A stretch of DNA of 64,000 nucleotides from Pseudomonas libanensis (GTDB lineage: Bacteria; Pseudomonadota; Gammaproteobacteria; Pseudomonadales; Pseudomonadaceae). The position numbers were made by a program, and so were the translations under genes. The DNA is taken from positions 124,001-188,000 of the forward strand of contig NZ_JYLH01000011.1 of assembly GCF_001439685.1 (NCBI RefSeq), read 5' to 3'. Positions 1 through 7,789 of this stretch are shown here, one piece after another. A model generated the notes under the pieces. It did not search any database. It was given only the letters and a program-made list of their open reading frames with translations, and was not told where the DNA came from. Each line of letters starts with the position of its first letter. Position 1 is the stretch's first letter.

Positions 1-64
1 CCACATTTGTCCGCGTAGATCCTTTGGAATGCAGTCGTATGTGGGAGCGGGCTTGCTCGCGAAG
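1..64. repeat. REP-type elements at left edge
   Basis: Bases 40-64 carry TGTGGGAGCGGGCTTGCTCG, the left arm of the REP palindrome used throughout this genome. The first nine bases (CCACATTTG) match the usual right-arm end, so an inverted REP pair is probably cut by the window edge. No gene is visible in the first 82 bases. Confidence 0.7.
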
Positions 65-82
65 GGGCCGGCCCAGTCTGCA

Positions 83-1429
83 TCAATCTCCCTTCGGCAA
101 CTCAATCACAAACCTTGTCCATCCCGCCTGCGACTCACAAAAAATCCGCCCCCCATGGGCCCGCACAATCGACTGGGTAATCGCCAACCCCAGCCCTGCA
201 TGTTCACTGCTGCCTGCCCGCCTTGACGGGTCGGCTCGGTAGAAACGGTCAAACAACCGCGGCAATAACCGGGCTGGAATGCCATCCCCGGTGTTCTCAA
301 CCGCAAGTGTCACGCCTTCTTCCATCCGCACCCGTATTTCACCGCCCGGTGGGGTAAACCGCAGCGCGTTATCCAGCAAGTTCGACAAGGCCCGGCGCAA
401 CATGCCGCGATCGCCCAGCGTATGGGCGGTGCCTTCGCGTACCAGCGTGACCTGCGCATCCTCTGCCAGCAGGGTAAAAAACTCCAACAGTGCGTCGACC
501 TCATCGCCCAGGTTCAGGGCTTCACGGTTGGGCATCAGCAAGCCGTGGTCGGCCTTGGCCAGGTACAGCATGTCGTTGACCAGTTGCGCCATCCACTGCA
601 ATTCCTCCAGGTTGCTATGCAGCGCTTCGCGATAATCCTCCAGTGGGCGCGGCTGGGTGAGAATTACCTGGGTCTGGGTCAGCAGGTTGGAGAGCGGTGT
701 GCGCAGTTCGTGGGCGATATCGGCGGAGAACGCCGACAGGCGCTGGAAGGCGTCGTCCAGGCGCCCCAGCATGGCATTGAAGGCCTGGGCCAATTCCGCC
801 AGCTCCACCGGCATTTGCGCCTGGGGCAGGCGTTGGGTCAAGGAATGGGCGGATACGCTGGCGGCCACCTCGCCCATGCGCCGCAACGGTCGCAACCCAC
901 TGCGCGCAGCCCAGGCGCCGAGCAGGGCGGTGGCCAGGGCCGAGAGGCCGACGGTCAGCCAGATCAAGCGTTGCATGCGTTCCAGAAAGTGCTGGTGGTG
1001 GGTGATGTCGAGTATCAGGCTCAGTCGTGGCGAGCCGGGTTGCCCGGGCGTCAACGGCGCGTTGTACACACGGTAGTCGGTGCCGGCGTTTTGCAGGCTG
1101 TGCAGGCCGGGTGCTGCGGGCACGCTGAGGTACGGCGCACCGTCCACCCAGCGCTGGTCAGCCGCCGTGATGCGCAAGGTGAAGTCGGGCTGGTGATCAA
1201 GTTCGGCGCGCAATTGCGGGCCTCGCAGGGCAAAGGCTTCCCGCGAGTCGACACCCTGCAAGGCGCTGCGCAGGGCCACCAGCTTGCTGTCGAGCAGTTG
1301 CTGGTCCAGCTCGATAAAGTGCGCTTCGCTGGCGCGGTTGAACAGCACCCCGGCAATCAACGAGACCACCGCCGTGCAAGCGGCAAACAGCAGCGCCAGG
1401 CGGCTGGCCAGGGACAGGCGCTTGATCAC
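83..1429 (-). CDS. copS: heavy-metal (copper) sensor histidine kinase CopS/CusS-type
   Basis: Inner-membrane sensor kinase of 448 residues, the usual length for the CusS/CopS/IrlS family. Membrane segments lie near residues 8-30 and 155-175 and bracket a periplasmic sensor region of about 120 residues. A HAMP linker follows, then the H-box (SADIAHELRTPLSN, phospho-accepting His240) and the N, G1 and G2 ATP-binding boxes (NLLDNA, GDGIP, GLGLAI). The start codon overlaps the stop of the upstream regulator gene (ATGA), so the two are translationally coupled. Copper as ligand is inferred from the paired regulator, the neighbouring cupredoxin gene and the cop box upstream; silver or zinc sensing cannot be excluded from sequence alone. 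Confidence 0.9.
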   Translation of the reverse strand: MIKRLSLASRLALLFAACTAVVSLIAGVLFNRASEAHFIELDQQLLDSKLVALRSALQGVDSREAFALRGPQLRAELDHQPDFTLRITAADQRWVDGAPYLSVPAAPGLHSLQNAGTDYRVYNAPLTPGQPGSPRLSLILDITHHQHFLERMQRLIWLTVGLSALATALLGAWAARSGLRPLRRMGEVAASVSAHSLTQRLPQAQMPVELAELAQAFNAMLGRLDDAFQRLSAFSADIAHELRTPLSNLLTQTQVILTQPRPLEDYREALHSNLEELQWMAQLVNDMLYLAKADHGLLMPNREALNLGDEVDALLEFFTLLAEDAQVTLVREGTAHTLGDRGMLRRALSNLLDNALRFTPPGGEIRVRMEEGVTLAVENTGDGIPARLLPRLFDRFYRADPSRRAGSSEHAGLGLAITQSIVRAHGGRIFCESQAGWTRFVIELPKGD

Positions 1430-2106
1430 GTGAACCGTTCCTCCAGCACATAGCCCATGCCGCGCACGGTGTGGATCAGCTTGTTGGGGAAGTTGTCATC
1501 GACTTTAAGGCGCAGGCGACGGATCGCCACTTCGATGATGTTGGTGTCGCTGTCGAAATTCATGTCCCACACCTGGGAAGCGATCAGGGTCTTGGGCAGC
1601 ACTTCGCCCTGGCGGCGTAGCAGCAGTTCCAGCAGGGCAAATTCCTTGGCGGTGAGGTCGATGCGCTGGCCGTCGCGCTCGACGCGGCGGCGGATCAGGT
1701 CCAGGCTCAGGTCGGCCAGTTGCAGGGTGGTTTCCTGCGGTGTGCTGCTGCCACGGCGCAACAAGGTGCGCACCCGCGCCAGCAGTTCGGAAAAGGCAAA
1801 GGGCTTGACCAGGTAATCGTCGGCGCCCAATTCCAGGCCATGCACGCGGTCTTCCACGGCATCGCGAGCGGTGAGGAACAGCACCGGCATGTCCAGGCCG
1901 GCACTGCGCACCGCCTGCAGGATCTGCCAGCCATCGCGACCCGGCAGCATCACATCGAGGATCAACAAGTCATAGTCACCCGTCAGCGCCAGGTGCTGGC
2001 CGGTCGTGCCGTCGGCCACCAGTTCGGTGGTAAAGCCAGCCTCGGCCAAGCCTTGACGCAGGTAGTGGCCGGTTTTGGGTTGGTCTTCGACGATCAGCAG
2101 TTTCAT
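1426..2106 (-). CDS. copR: heavy-metal response regulator, OmpR family
   Basis: Cytoplasmic DNA-binding response regulator of 226 residues. The receiver domain (about 1-115) has the acidic pair E7/D8, phospho-acceptor Asp51 in LLILDVMLPG, and the conserved Lys in LVKPFAF. The C-terminal winged helix (about 125-222) carries the OmpR-type LTAKEFALLELL and RRLRLKVDD segments. It is the first gene of a copRS operon read leftwards, overlapping copS by 4 bases. The cop-box palindrome at 2170-2200 lies in the intergenic region shared with the divergent cupredoxin gene, which suggests autoregulation plus activation of that gene. Confidence 0.92.
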   Translation of the reverse strand: MKLLIVEDQPKTGHYLRQGLAEAGFTTELVADGTTGQHLALTGDYDLLILDVMLPGRDGWQILQAVRSAGLDMPVLFLTARDAVEDRVHGLELGADDYLVKPFAFSELLARVRTLLRRGSSTPQETTLQLADLSLDLIRRRVERDGQRIDLTAKEFALLELLLRRQGEVLPKTLIASQVWDMNFDSDTNIIEVAIRRLRLKVDDNFPNKLIHTVRGMGYVLEERFT

Positions 2107-2169
2107 ATCGGGCTCTTGGTAAAGGATGGCAGCCGGCCTTTATACCCTGGGCTCCAGGGGACGGGCGCA

Positions 2170-2200
2170 AGCTGACAAAGTTGTAATCTAGCAGTCAGCT
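2170..2200. promoter_or_regulatory. cop box (CopR operator candidate)
   Basis: TGACAAAGTTGTAAT at 2173-2187 fits the published Pseudomonas cop-box pattern TGACAnnnTTGTnAT. It lies inside a longer inverted repeat with 7-base arms, AGCTGAC (2170-2176) and GTCAGCT (2194-2200). It sits between the divergent copR and cupredoxin genes, 66 bases before the latter's start codon, which is a sensible operator position for both. Confidence 0.7.
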
Positions 2201-2265
2201 GGCTGGCAGCGAGGCTATCTTAAAGTGCGGCCCAAGCTGGTCACCTATTTTTTGGAGAGTGAAAG

Positions 2266-2787
2266 ATGGCGTTGCGCACACCCCTGTTATTGGCGGGCTG
2301 CTTGTTGGCGATGAGCTTCAATGCGCTGGCGGACGCTGCTCACACCTACGCGTTCGGCCAGCCGGCACCGGCGGATAAAGCCACGCGTACTGTGCAAGTC
2401 ACGCTGCAGGACATTGCCTTCGAGCCCAAGGCCCTGGACGTGAAGGCCGGTGAAACCGTGCGGTTTGTACTGGTCAATAAAGGCCAGCTGCTCCACGAAT
2501 TCAACCTGGGCGACGCGGCGATGCATGCTGCCCACCAGAAAGAGATGCTGCAAATGCAAGCCAGCGGCATGCTCACCGCCACCGGCATGGGCAAGATGGA
2601 CCACAGCGCCATGGGCCACGGCGATATGGGCGGCATGAAGCATGACGATCCCAACAGTGTGTTAGTGGAGCCGGGCAAGACTGCCGAGCTGACCTGGACC
2701 TTCACCAAGGCCACGGGCCTGGAGTTCGCCTGCAACCTGCCGGGGCATTACCAGGCGGGCATGGTCGGCAAACTGACCGTTGAGTGA
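2266..2787 (+). CDS. secreted cupredoxin with Met/His-rich insert
   Basis: Periplasmic type-1 copper protein of 173 residues. A signal peptide ends near ALA-DAAHTY (about residue 23). The cupredoxin fold is shown by the putative copper ligands His77 (LLHEFNLG), Cys156, His161 and Met166 in FACNLPGHYQAGM. A surface insert (about 85-126) is unusually rich in Met and His (MGKMDHSAMGHGDMGGMKHD), as in proteins that bind extra Cu(I) under copper load. The ribosome site TTGGAGAG precedes the ATG. It is divergent from copRS with a cop box between, so copper-induced expression is likely. The role is copper binding or tolerance; an electron-transfer role is possible but less likely given the context. 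Confidence 0.85.
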   Translation: MALRTPLLLAGCLLAMSFNALADAAHTYAFGQPAPADKATRTVQVTLQDIAFEPKALDVKAGETVRFVLVNKGQLLHEFNLGDAAMHAAHQKEMLQMQASGMLTATGMGKMDHSAMGHGDMGGMKHDDPNSVLVEPGKTAELTWTFTKATGLEFACNLPGHYQAGMVGKLTVE

Positions 2788-2853
2788 GGCGTTTGTTAAG
2801 GGCGGGGGCAAAGGCTGATAGACTGGCGCGGTTTATTTATCCAGGTTTCCGCC

Positions 2854-3684
2854 ATGCATCCCGCAGCCGAACATTCGCCGCTGGGCAAGTCCAGTGAATA
2901 CATCTCCACTTACACCCCTTCGTTGCTGTTCCCGATTCCGCGCGCCGCCAAATGGGCCGAACTGGGCCTGAGCGCCGACACCCTGCCGTACAAGGGCGTG
3001 GATTTCTGGAACTGCTTCGAATTGTCCTGGTTGCTGCCATCGGGCAAGCCGGTGGTGGCCATCGGTGAGTTCAGCATCCCGGCTGACTCGCCAAATATCA
3101 TTGAGTCCAAGTCCTTCAAGCTGTACCTCAATTCGTTGAACCAGACCGCGTTTATCGATACGCCAAGCCTGGAAGCCACCCTGCGCACCGACCTCAGCTT
3201 TGCAGCCGGCAAGCCGGTGAACGTGCGCATCCGCAGCCTGGCCGACATCGAGGCCGAAGGCGTGATGGCGTTGCCGGGTGCGTGCATTGACGGCCTGGAT
3301 ATCAGCGTCAGCAACTACGAACACCCGCGCCCGGAGCTGCTGCGTTGCGATGACTCGCGTGTGGTGGAGGAGAGCGTGCACAGTCACTTGCTCAAATCCA
3401 ACTGCCCGGTGACCAGCCAGCCGGATTGGGGCAGCGTGGTGGTGGACTACCGTGGCGCGGCGCTGGATCACGCCAGCCTGCTGGAATATATCGTCAGCTT
3501 TCGCCAGCACTCGGACTTTCATGAACAGTGCGTGGAGCGGATCTTCCTGGACTTGCAGCGCTTGCTCAAGCCGGAGAAGTTGACCGTGTATGCGCGCTAT
3601 GTGCGCCGGGGTGGGTTGGATATCAACCCGTACCGCAGCACTGAGAATACCCAGTTCCTGAACGTGCGCCTGGCGCGCCAGTAA
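2854..3684 (+). CDS. queF: NADPH-dependent 7-cyano-7-deazaguanine reductase
   Basis: Reduces preQ0 to preQ1 in queuosine biosynthesis. The 276-residue length matches the long, two-domain (E. coli-type) QueF subfamily. The QueF signature ESKSFKLYLNSLNQ lies near residue 90. The C-terminal half has SNCPVTSQPDWG, whose Cys forms the thioimide with preQ0, and HEQCVERIF. No close operon partner: 66 bases after the cupredoxin gene and followed by an inverted REP pair. Wobble-G modification of tRNA Asp/Asn/His/Tyr is established for the family. Confidence 0.96.
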   Translation: MHPAAEHSPLGKSSEYISTYTPSLLFPIPRAAKWAELGLSADTLPYKGVDFWNCFELSWLLPSGKPVVAIGEFSIPADSPNIIESKSFKLYLNSLNQTAFIDTPSLEATLRTDLSFAAGKPVNVRIRSLADIEAEGVMALPGACIDGLDISVSNYEHPRPELLRCDDSRVVEESVHSHLLKSNCPVTSQPDWGSVVVDYRGAALDHASLLEYIVSFRQHSDFHEQCVERIFLDLQRLLKPEKLTVYARYVRRGGLDINPYRSTENTQFLNVRLARQ

Positions 3685-3701
3685 GCCTTCATACCAAAAA
3701 C

Positions 3702-3790
3702 TGTGGGAGCTGGCTTGCCTGCGATTGCGATCTTTCAGTCGTTCATCAAGTGACTGATACACCGCTATCGCAGGCAAGCCAGCTCCCACA
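3702..3790. repeat. inverted REP pair
   Basis: A perfect 23-base arm (3702-3724, beginning TGTGGGAGCTGGCTTGCCTG) is repeated in reverse complement at 3768-3790, enclosing a 43-base loop. It lies between the convergent queF and DUF4404 genes and may act as a bidirectional transcript end or stabiliser. Confidence 0.9.
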
Positions 3791-3819
3791 TTTGGTTTTG
3801 TGTTCGGCTTGGGCTTGGG

Positions 3820-4086
3820 TTAGATGCCGATATTGCCCAGGGTGATCATGATATTGCGCAAGGTCCCAGAAATGACTGGATGTTCAGCATCGAACTCGAT
3901 GGCCGCTTGATTCACATCGTCGGAAATGCTGGGTGTCTGAGTCGCCGGTTCCAATTCAAGTTGCATTTCGAACTTGGCAATCAGCGCCTCCAGCGCTTCA
4001 CGTTTCTCTACCGGCAGCGGCGGGTCCTGTTCCAACTGCCCGCGCAGGATCTCGACCTGTTCTTCCAGCTTTTTGCGATCAGGCAT
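3820..4086 (-). CDS. DUF4404 family small protein
   Basis: Eighty-eight residues, no signal peptide or membrane segment. The N-terminal half (KKLEEQVEILRGQL ... KREALEALIAKFEMQLE) is strongly heptad-patterned and likely a helical hairpin or coiled coil; the C-terminal part contains DDVNQAAIEFDAEHPVISGTLRNIMITLGNIGI. This matches the DUF4404 family of short conserved proteobacterial proteins of unknown function. A good ribosome site (AAAGGAAAG) precedes the ATG. It is followed on the same strand, beyond 111 bases, by nothing co-directional except queF's convergent end, so it looks monocistronic. Confidence 0.8.
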   Translation of the reverse strand: MPDRKKLEEQVEILRGQLEQDPPLPVEKREALEALIAKFEMQLELEPATQTPSISDDVNQAAIEFDAEHPVISGTLRNIMITLGNIGI

Positions 4087-4197
4087 GACGTTCTTTCCTT
4101 TTATCGATAGTCACTGACATAGACCGCGGCACGCCGGGAAAGGTCTACGGGCTGGCCTGTAGATTAATCCACTGGGGCCAACCGTGCATGATCTTGA

Positions 4198-4806
4198 TCA
4201 GGGCTTCTCGCCTTTGAGCCGGCGCAGGCTGATGTCTGCCAGGCAACTGCCGAGCTCGCCGAGGTGGTCGATCACCGAGTGCACGCCCAGGCTATAGAGC
4301 GCCACCGTCGCCTTGCCGCGCTTGTATTCGCGTTGCTGCGCGGTCAGCGCCTGCCATTGCTCGGGTGACAGGCCGCAGAGCGAGCCACAGGAAGCCAGGC
4401 CGATGGTCCACAACCCGGCATTGAGGCCCGATTGCAGCAGGCGCGGCTCGCCGCTGACCAATACGCAGCCTTCCAGGCGTTCGATGTTCAGCTCCATCAA
4501 AGCTTGCCAGCAGGCGTGGGGCGCGGGCCAGCGGATGGAGGAGGGCGAGGCGGTCTTGACCCAGTCCGGCAGGCTGGCGGACAGGGGCGTGGTAACCGAG
4601 GGCGGCAGTTCATCCAGCCAGGCGCAGGGCACGCCTAGTTCTTTCAGGCTACGCAGGCTTTTCAACGCGCCGGGTGTGGCCACGGAGCCGGGGCAGGGCG
4701 AATCGGTACGCGCCAGGGAACCAAAATCCACCAGGCAGCCACTCAGGCCAAATAGCACGGCGGTCAATGAGGGGGCTGTGGCGATGGCAATCTCGGCGTG
4801 TGGCAT
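4198..4806 (-). CDS. PhnX-like HAD-fold protein lacking catalytic aspartates
   Basis: A 202-residue protein whose C-terminal half reads like phosphonoacetaldehyde hydrolase: a dinucleotide-like VLVSGEPRLLQSGLNAGLWTIGLA stretch, then GLSPEQWQAL and LGVHSVIDHLGELGSCLADISLRRLKGEKP. The HAD motif I position reads VLFGLSGCLVDF instead of the usual DxDGT, so both catalytic Asp residues are replaced (Gly and Ser), and the cap lysine region is shortened. It is therefore probably a catalytically dead HAD homologue with a binding or regulatory role. The position between DUF4404 and mlaA agrees with P. aeruginosa PA2803 (from memory). Phosphonate hydrolysis should not be assumed. Confidence 0.75.
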   Translation of the reverse strand: MPHAEIAIATAPSLTAVLFGLSGCLVDFGSLARTDSPCPGSVATPGALKSLRSLKELGVPCAWLDELPPSVTTPLSASLPDWVKTASPSSIRWPAPHACWQALMELNIERLEGCVLVSGEPRLLQSGLNAGLWTIGLASCGSLCGLSPEQWQALTAQQREYKRGKATVALYSLGVHSVIDHLGELGSCLADISLRRLKGEKP

Positions 4807-5001
4807 CTGAACGTCCCTGAAATAGCAGCAACACTATCGGGGCGGGATGACAAGGGCATGACACTGGCGGTAATTGTAGGAATTTTGTGCATTTTCAGTC
4901 AGACCGATCCTAGTAGCTGCCTAAACACACACTTCCGTCATATACTGACGGCCTTATTCAGGGCATAGCGCCCATGACAGACCATTCAAGGAGCAAAAGC
5001 T

Positions 5002-5691
5002 ATGCGCTGGAGCCACTACTTCGCTCAGCTGTCGGTGTGTGCCACCGTGCTGTTGGCACCTTTCGCCGTACAAGCCGCGTCGGAAGATGACCCATGGGAA
5101 AGCGTCAACCGCCCGATCTTCACCTTCAACGACACCGTTGATACCTACGCCCTCAAGCCAATCGCCCAAGGCTATCAGTTCGTCACCCCGCAATTTGTGC
5201 AGGACGGCGTTCACAACTTCTTCCGCAACATCGGCGATGTCGGCAACCTGGCCAACAACGTGCTGCAGCTCAAGCCCTACAATGCTGGTGTCGACACGGC
5301 TCGCCTGCTGGTCAACACCACGTTTGGCGTGCTGGGCTTTATCGACGTCGGCACCAAAATGGGGCTGCATCGCAGCGATGAAGACTTCGGCCAGACCCTT
5401 GGCTACTGGGGCGTCGGCAGCGGTCCCTACGTGATGATCCCGTTGCTCGGCCCAAGCACCTTGCGTGATGCGCCGTCCAAATATGTCGACAGCTACACCC
5501 AACCCTACCGCTACATGAATGACATCGGCTGGCGTAACAGCACCTTCGGCCTCAACGTCGTCGACGTGCGCGCCAGCCTGCTCGACAGCGAGAAGCTGAT
5601 CAGCGGCGACAAGTACACCTTCATTCGTAACGCCTACCTGCAGAACCGCGAGTTCAAGGTCAAGGATGGCAAGGTCGTCGACGACTTTTAA
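5002..5691 (+). CDS. mlaA: MlaA/VacJ family outer-membrane lipid-asymmetry protein
   Basis: Removes mislocalised phospholipids from the outer leaflet of the outer membrane and hands them to the Mla ABC system. The 229 residues carry the family hallmarks DPWESVNRPIFTFND, FRNIGDVGNLANNVLQLK, DFGQTLGYWGVGSGPYVMIPLLGPSTLRD and DSYTQPYRYM. The N-terminus looks like an ordinary signal peptide cut at AVQA-ASED; the only Cys (residue 13) is not in a normal lipobox, so lipidation is doubtful, unlike E. coli MlaA. AAGGAG lies 9 bases before the ATG. A strong terminator follows directly. It stands alone, away from any mlaBCDEF genes in this window. Confidence 0.92.
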   Translation: MRWSHYFAQLSVCATVLLAPFAVQAASEDDPWESVNRPIFTFNDTVDTYALKPIAQGYQFVTPQFVQDGVHNFFRNIGDVGNLANNVLQLKPYNAGVDTARLLVNTTFGVLGFIDVGTKMGLHRSDEDFGQTLGYWGVGSGPYVMIPLLGPSTLRDAPSKYVDSYTQPYRYMNDIGWRNSTFGLNVVDVRASLLDSEKLISGDKYTFIRNAYLQNREFKVKDGKVVDDF

Positions 5692-5716
5692 GCCGTGACA
5701 TCTTGAAATGAAATAA

Positions 5717-5743
5717 GGCGACCTCCTGATGGTCGCCTTTTTT
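5717..5743 (+). terminator. rho-independent terminator after mlaA
   Basis: Stem GGCGACC (5717-5723) and GGTCGCC (5731-5737), 7-base loop, then six T residues. It lies 26 bases after the mlaA stop. Confidence 0.93.
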
Positions 5744-5805
5744 ATGCCTGTCCAAACCTTACTTTGTGTTGTGGTCGAGGCGGTTCTTATAACTCCCGGT
5801 GATTT

Positions 5806-5941
5806 GCACGGTAAAGACGCCCGGCGACCATCGGCATGAGCTTGAAACCCCTCACGGATGGGAGTACCGTCTGCGCCTTAGAAGGGCACCTCTGCTTTAC
5901 CGTTGTGCATGGGCTAAATCCCAATGCTTTGTAGGACAGAG
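5806..5941 (+). ncRNA. candidate structured RNA or leader before rssB
   Basis: The 280 bases between the mlaA terminator and rssB hold no credible gene but much potential structure on the plus strand. GCACGGTAAAG (5806-5816) can pair with CTTTACCGTTGTGC (5895-5908). Inside is CTCACGGATGGGAG (5851-5864), which exposes an ACGGATG loop matching the RsmA/CsrA consensus CAnGGAyG. Downstream are GGGCTAAATCCC (5911-5922) and CTTTGTAGGACAGAG (5927-5941), the latter a 5-bp stem with a UAGGA loop. GGA-in-loop hairpins are what Rsm-type regulators bind. The rssB start codon has no clear ribosome site. Whether this is an rssB 5' leader or a separate sRNA is unknown; structure was folded by eye only. Confidence 0.4.
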
Positions 5942-6023
5942 AGGCTAGAAAGCGAATCCAGTACGTGAGCCCGGCCATTGCCGAGCCGCCTACGCCAACC
6001 TAATTCTGGCGCCGTTTGCCCAC

Positions 6024-7205
6024 ATGCAAAAAACCAGTGCCACGCTGCTGATAATCGATGACGACGAAGTAGTGCGCGCGAGCCTCGCGGCCTATTTGGA
6101 AGACAGTGGCTTCAGCGTCCTGCAGGCCAGTAATGGCCAACAGGGTCTCCAGGTATTCGAGCGCGACAAGCCCGACCTTGTGATCTGCGACCTGCGCATG
6201 CCCCAGATGGGCGGCCTGGAGCTGATTCGCCAGGTGACCGAGCTTGCCCCGCAGACGCCGGTGATTGTCGTGTCCGGTGCCGGGGTCATGAACGACGCCG
6301 TGGAAGCCCTGCGCCTGGGCGCTGCCGATTACCTGATCAAGCCCCTGGAAGATCTGGCCGTGCTGGAGCACTCGGTGCGCCGCGCCCTGGACCGTGCCCG
6401 CCTGCTCCTGGAAAACCAGCGCTACCGCGAAAAACTCGAGACCGCCAACCGCGAGCTCGAAGCCAGCCTGAACCTGCTCCAGGAAGACCAGAACGCCGGT
6501 CGCCAGGTACAGATGAACATGCTGCCGGTGAGCCCCTGGAGCATCGACGAGTTCAAGTTTGCCCACCAGATCATCCCGTCGTTGTACCTGTCGGGTGATT
6601 TTGTCGACTACTTCCGCGTCGATGAGCGACGCGTGGCGTTCTACCTGGCCGACGTTTCCGGCCATGGCGCCTCTTCTGCCTTTGTGACCGTGTTGTTGAA
6701 GTTCATGACCACACGGCTGTTGTTCGAGTCCAAGCGCAATGGCACCTTGCCGGAGTTCACCCCCTCCGAGGTGCTGGGCCACATCAACCGGGGCCTGATC
6801 AGCTGCAAGCTGGGCAAGCACGTGACGATGGTCGGCGGCGTGATCGATGAAGAAACCGGTCTTTTGACCTACAGCATTGGCGGTCACCTGCCGATGCCTG
6901 TTTTGTACACTCCTGACAGTGTGCGCTACCTGGAAGGGCGTGGCCTGCCCGTAGGCTTGTTCAATGAAGCCACCTACGAAGACCACATCCTGGAACTGCC
7001 GCCGACCTTCAGCCTGACGCTGATGTCCGACGGCATCCTGGACCTTTTGCCAGAGCCTACACTCAAAGAGAAAGAAGCCGCCTTGCCCCAAAAGGTCAAG
7101 TCGGCGGGCGGCAGCCTGGATGGCCTGCGGCAGGTTTTTGGATTGGCCACGCTAGGGGAGATGCCGGATGATATCGCCCTATTGGTGTTGAGCAGGAATC
7201 TTTGA
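6024..7205 (+). CDS. rssB: RssB-type response regulator with PP2C (SpoIIE) phosphatase domain
   Basis: Cytoplasmic regulator of 393 residues. The receiver domain (1-120) has acidic D12-D14, phospho-acceptor Asp56 (VICDLRMP) and Lys in YLIKPLED. A helical linker (about 125-165, RYREKLETANRELEASLNLLQED) leads to a SpoIIE-like PPM phosphatase domain with metal-binding SGDFVDYF, ADVSGHGASSAF, SDGILDLL and PDDIALLVL. By homology it dephosphorylates the STAS partner encoded immediately downstream and so controls partner switching or RpoS. The ATG at 6024 has no obvious Shine-Dalgarno and lies behind the structured region above. Its stop overlaps the next start by one base (TGATG). Established for the family: RssB/HsbR-like signalling; the exact output here is inference. 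Confidence 0.9.
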   Translation: MQKTSATLLIIDDDEVVRASLAAYLEDSGFSVLQASNGQQGLQVFERDKPDLVICDLRMPQMGGLELIRQVTELAPQTPVIVVSGAGVMNDAVEALRLGAADYLIKPLEDLAVLEHSVRRALDRARLLLENQRYREKLETANRELEASLNLLQEDQNAGRQVQMNMLPVSPWSIDEFKFAHQIIPSLYLSGDFVDYFRVDERRVAFYLADVSGHGASSAFVTVLLKFMTTRLLFESKRNGTLPEFTPSEVLGHINRGLISCKLGKHVTMVGGVIDEETGLLTYSIGGHLPMPVLYTPDSVRYLEGRGLPVGLFNEATYEDHILELPPTFSLTLMSDGILDLLPEPTLKEKEAALPQKVKSAGGSLDGLRQVFGLATLGEMPDDIALLVLSRNL

Positions 7206-7687
7206 TGAGTACCGGAAGAATCCAATTCGCCGAGCAAGACGGGACTTTCGTCCTCAAGTTTGTCGGCGAAGTGCGCCTGACCTTGTGTTCGGCCCTGGAT
7301 GCGACGATTGAGCGGATTTTCACAGCGCTGAATTTCTCGGCGATCGTGATCGATCTGACCGAAACCCGCAGCATCGACAGCACCACCCTGGGGCTGTTGG
7401 CCAAGCTGTCCATTCTGTCGCGGCAGAAGGTCGGCCTGTTGCCGACCGTCGTCACCACCCACGAAGACATCACCCGTCTATTGCAGTCCATGGGCTTCGA
7501 CCAGGTGTTCAACATCGTTGACCGCCCGATCCCCTGCCCGGAATGCCTCACCGACCTGCCGTCGCAGGATCAGTCCGAAGAGATCGTACGGATCAAGGTG
7601 CTGGAAGCGCACAAGATCCTCATGGGCCTCAACGAGTCCAACCGCGAAGCCTTCCACGACCTCGTCAACGCCCTGGAACGCCACTGA
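7205..7687 (+). CDS. rssC: STAS-domain anti-sigma factor antagonist (RssC-like)
   Basis: A 160-residue soluble protein beginning with a STAS domain: IQFAEQDGTFVLKFVGEVRLTLCSALDATIE, then IVIDLTETRSIDSTTLGLLAKL, in which the Ser of SIDSTTLG is the likely phosphorylation site acted on by the upstream phosphatase. The C-terminal extension (about 110-160) contains CPECLTD and an amphipathic helix ALERH. The ATG at 7205 shares its first base with the rssB stop (TGATG); the TTG three bases upstream is a less likely start. Two-gene operon with rssB, closed by the terminator at 7745-7775. Confidence 0.87.
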   Translation: MSTGRIQFAEQDGTFVLKFVGEVRLTLCSALDATIERIFTALNFSAIVIDLTETRSIDSTTLGLLAKLSILSRQKVGLLPTVVTTHEDITRLLQSMGFDQVFNIVDRPIPCPECLTDLPSQDQSEEIVRIKVLEAHKILMGLNESNREAFHDLVNALERH

Positions 7688-7744
7688 CAGCTTGCCCCTC
7701 CCACATTTGATCTGTGACTGGCTTGAAACTGGCAGCACAAAAAA

Positions 7745-7775
7745 GGGCGACACCCTCACAGGTGCCGCCCTTTTT
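7745..7775. terminator. bidirectional terminator between rssC and tal
   Basis: GGGCGACACC (7745-7754) and GGTGCCGCCC (7761-7770) pair with one mismatch around a 6-base loop, with four A before and five T after, so it can end both the rightward rssC and the leftward tal transcript. Confidence 0.88.
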
Positions 7776-7789
7776 GCTGCTATCGGCCT

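Noticed and set aside
5787..5978. A minus-strand 63-residue open frame upstream of rssB
   Set aside because: Better explained as structured RNA on the other strand; no ribosome site.
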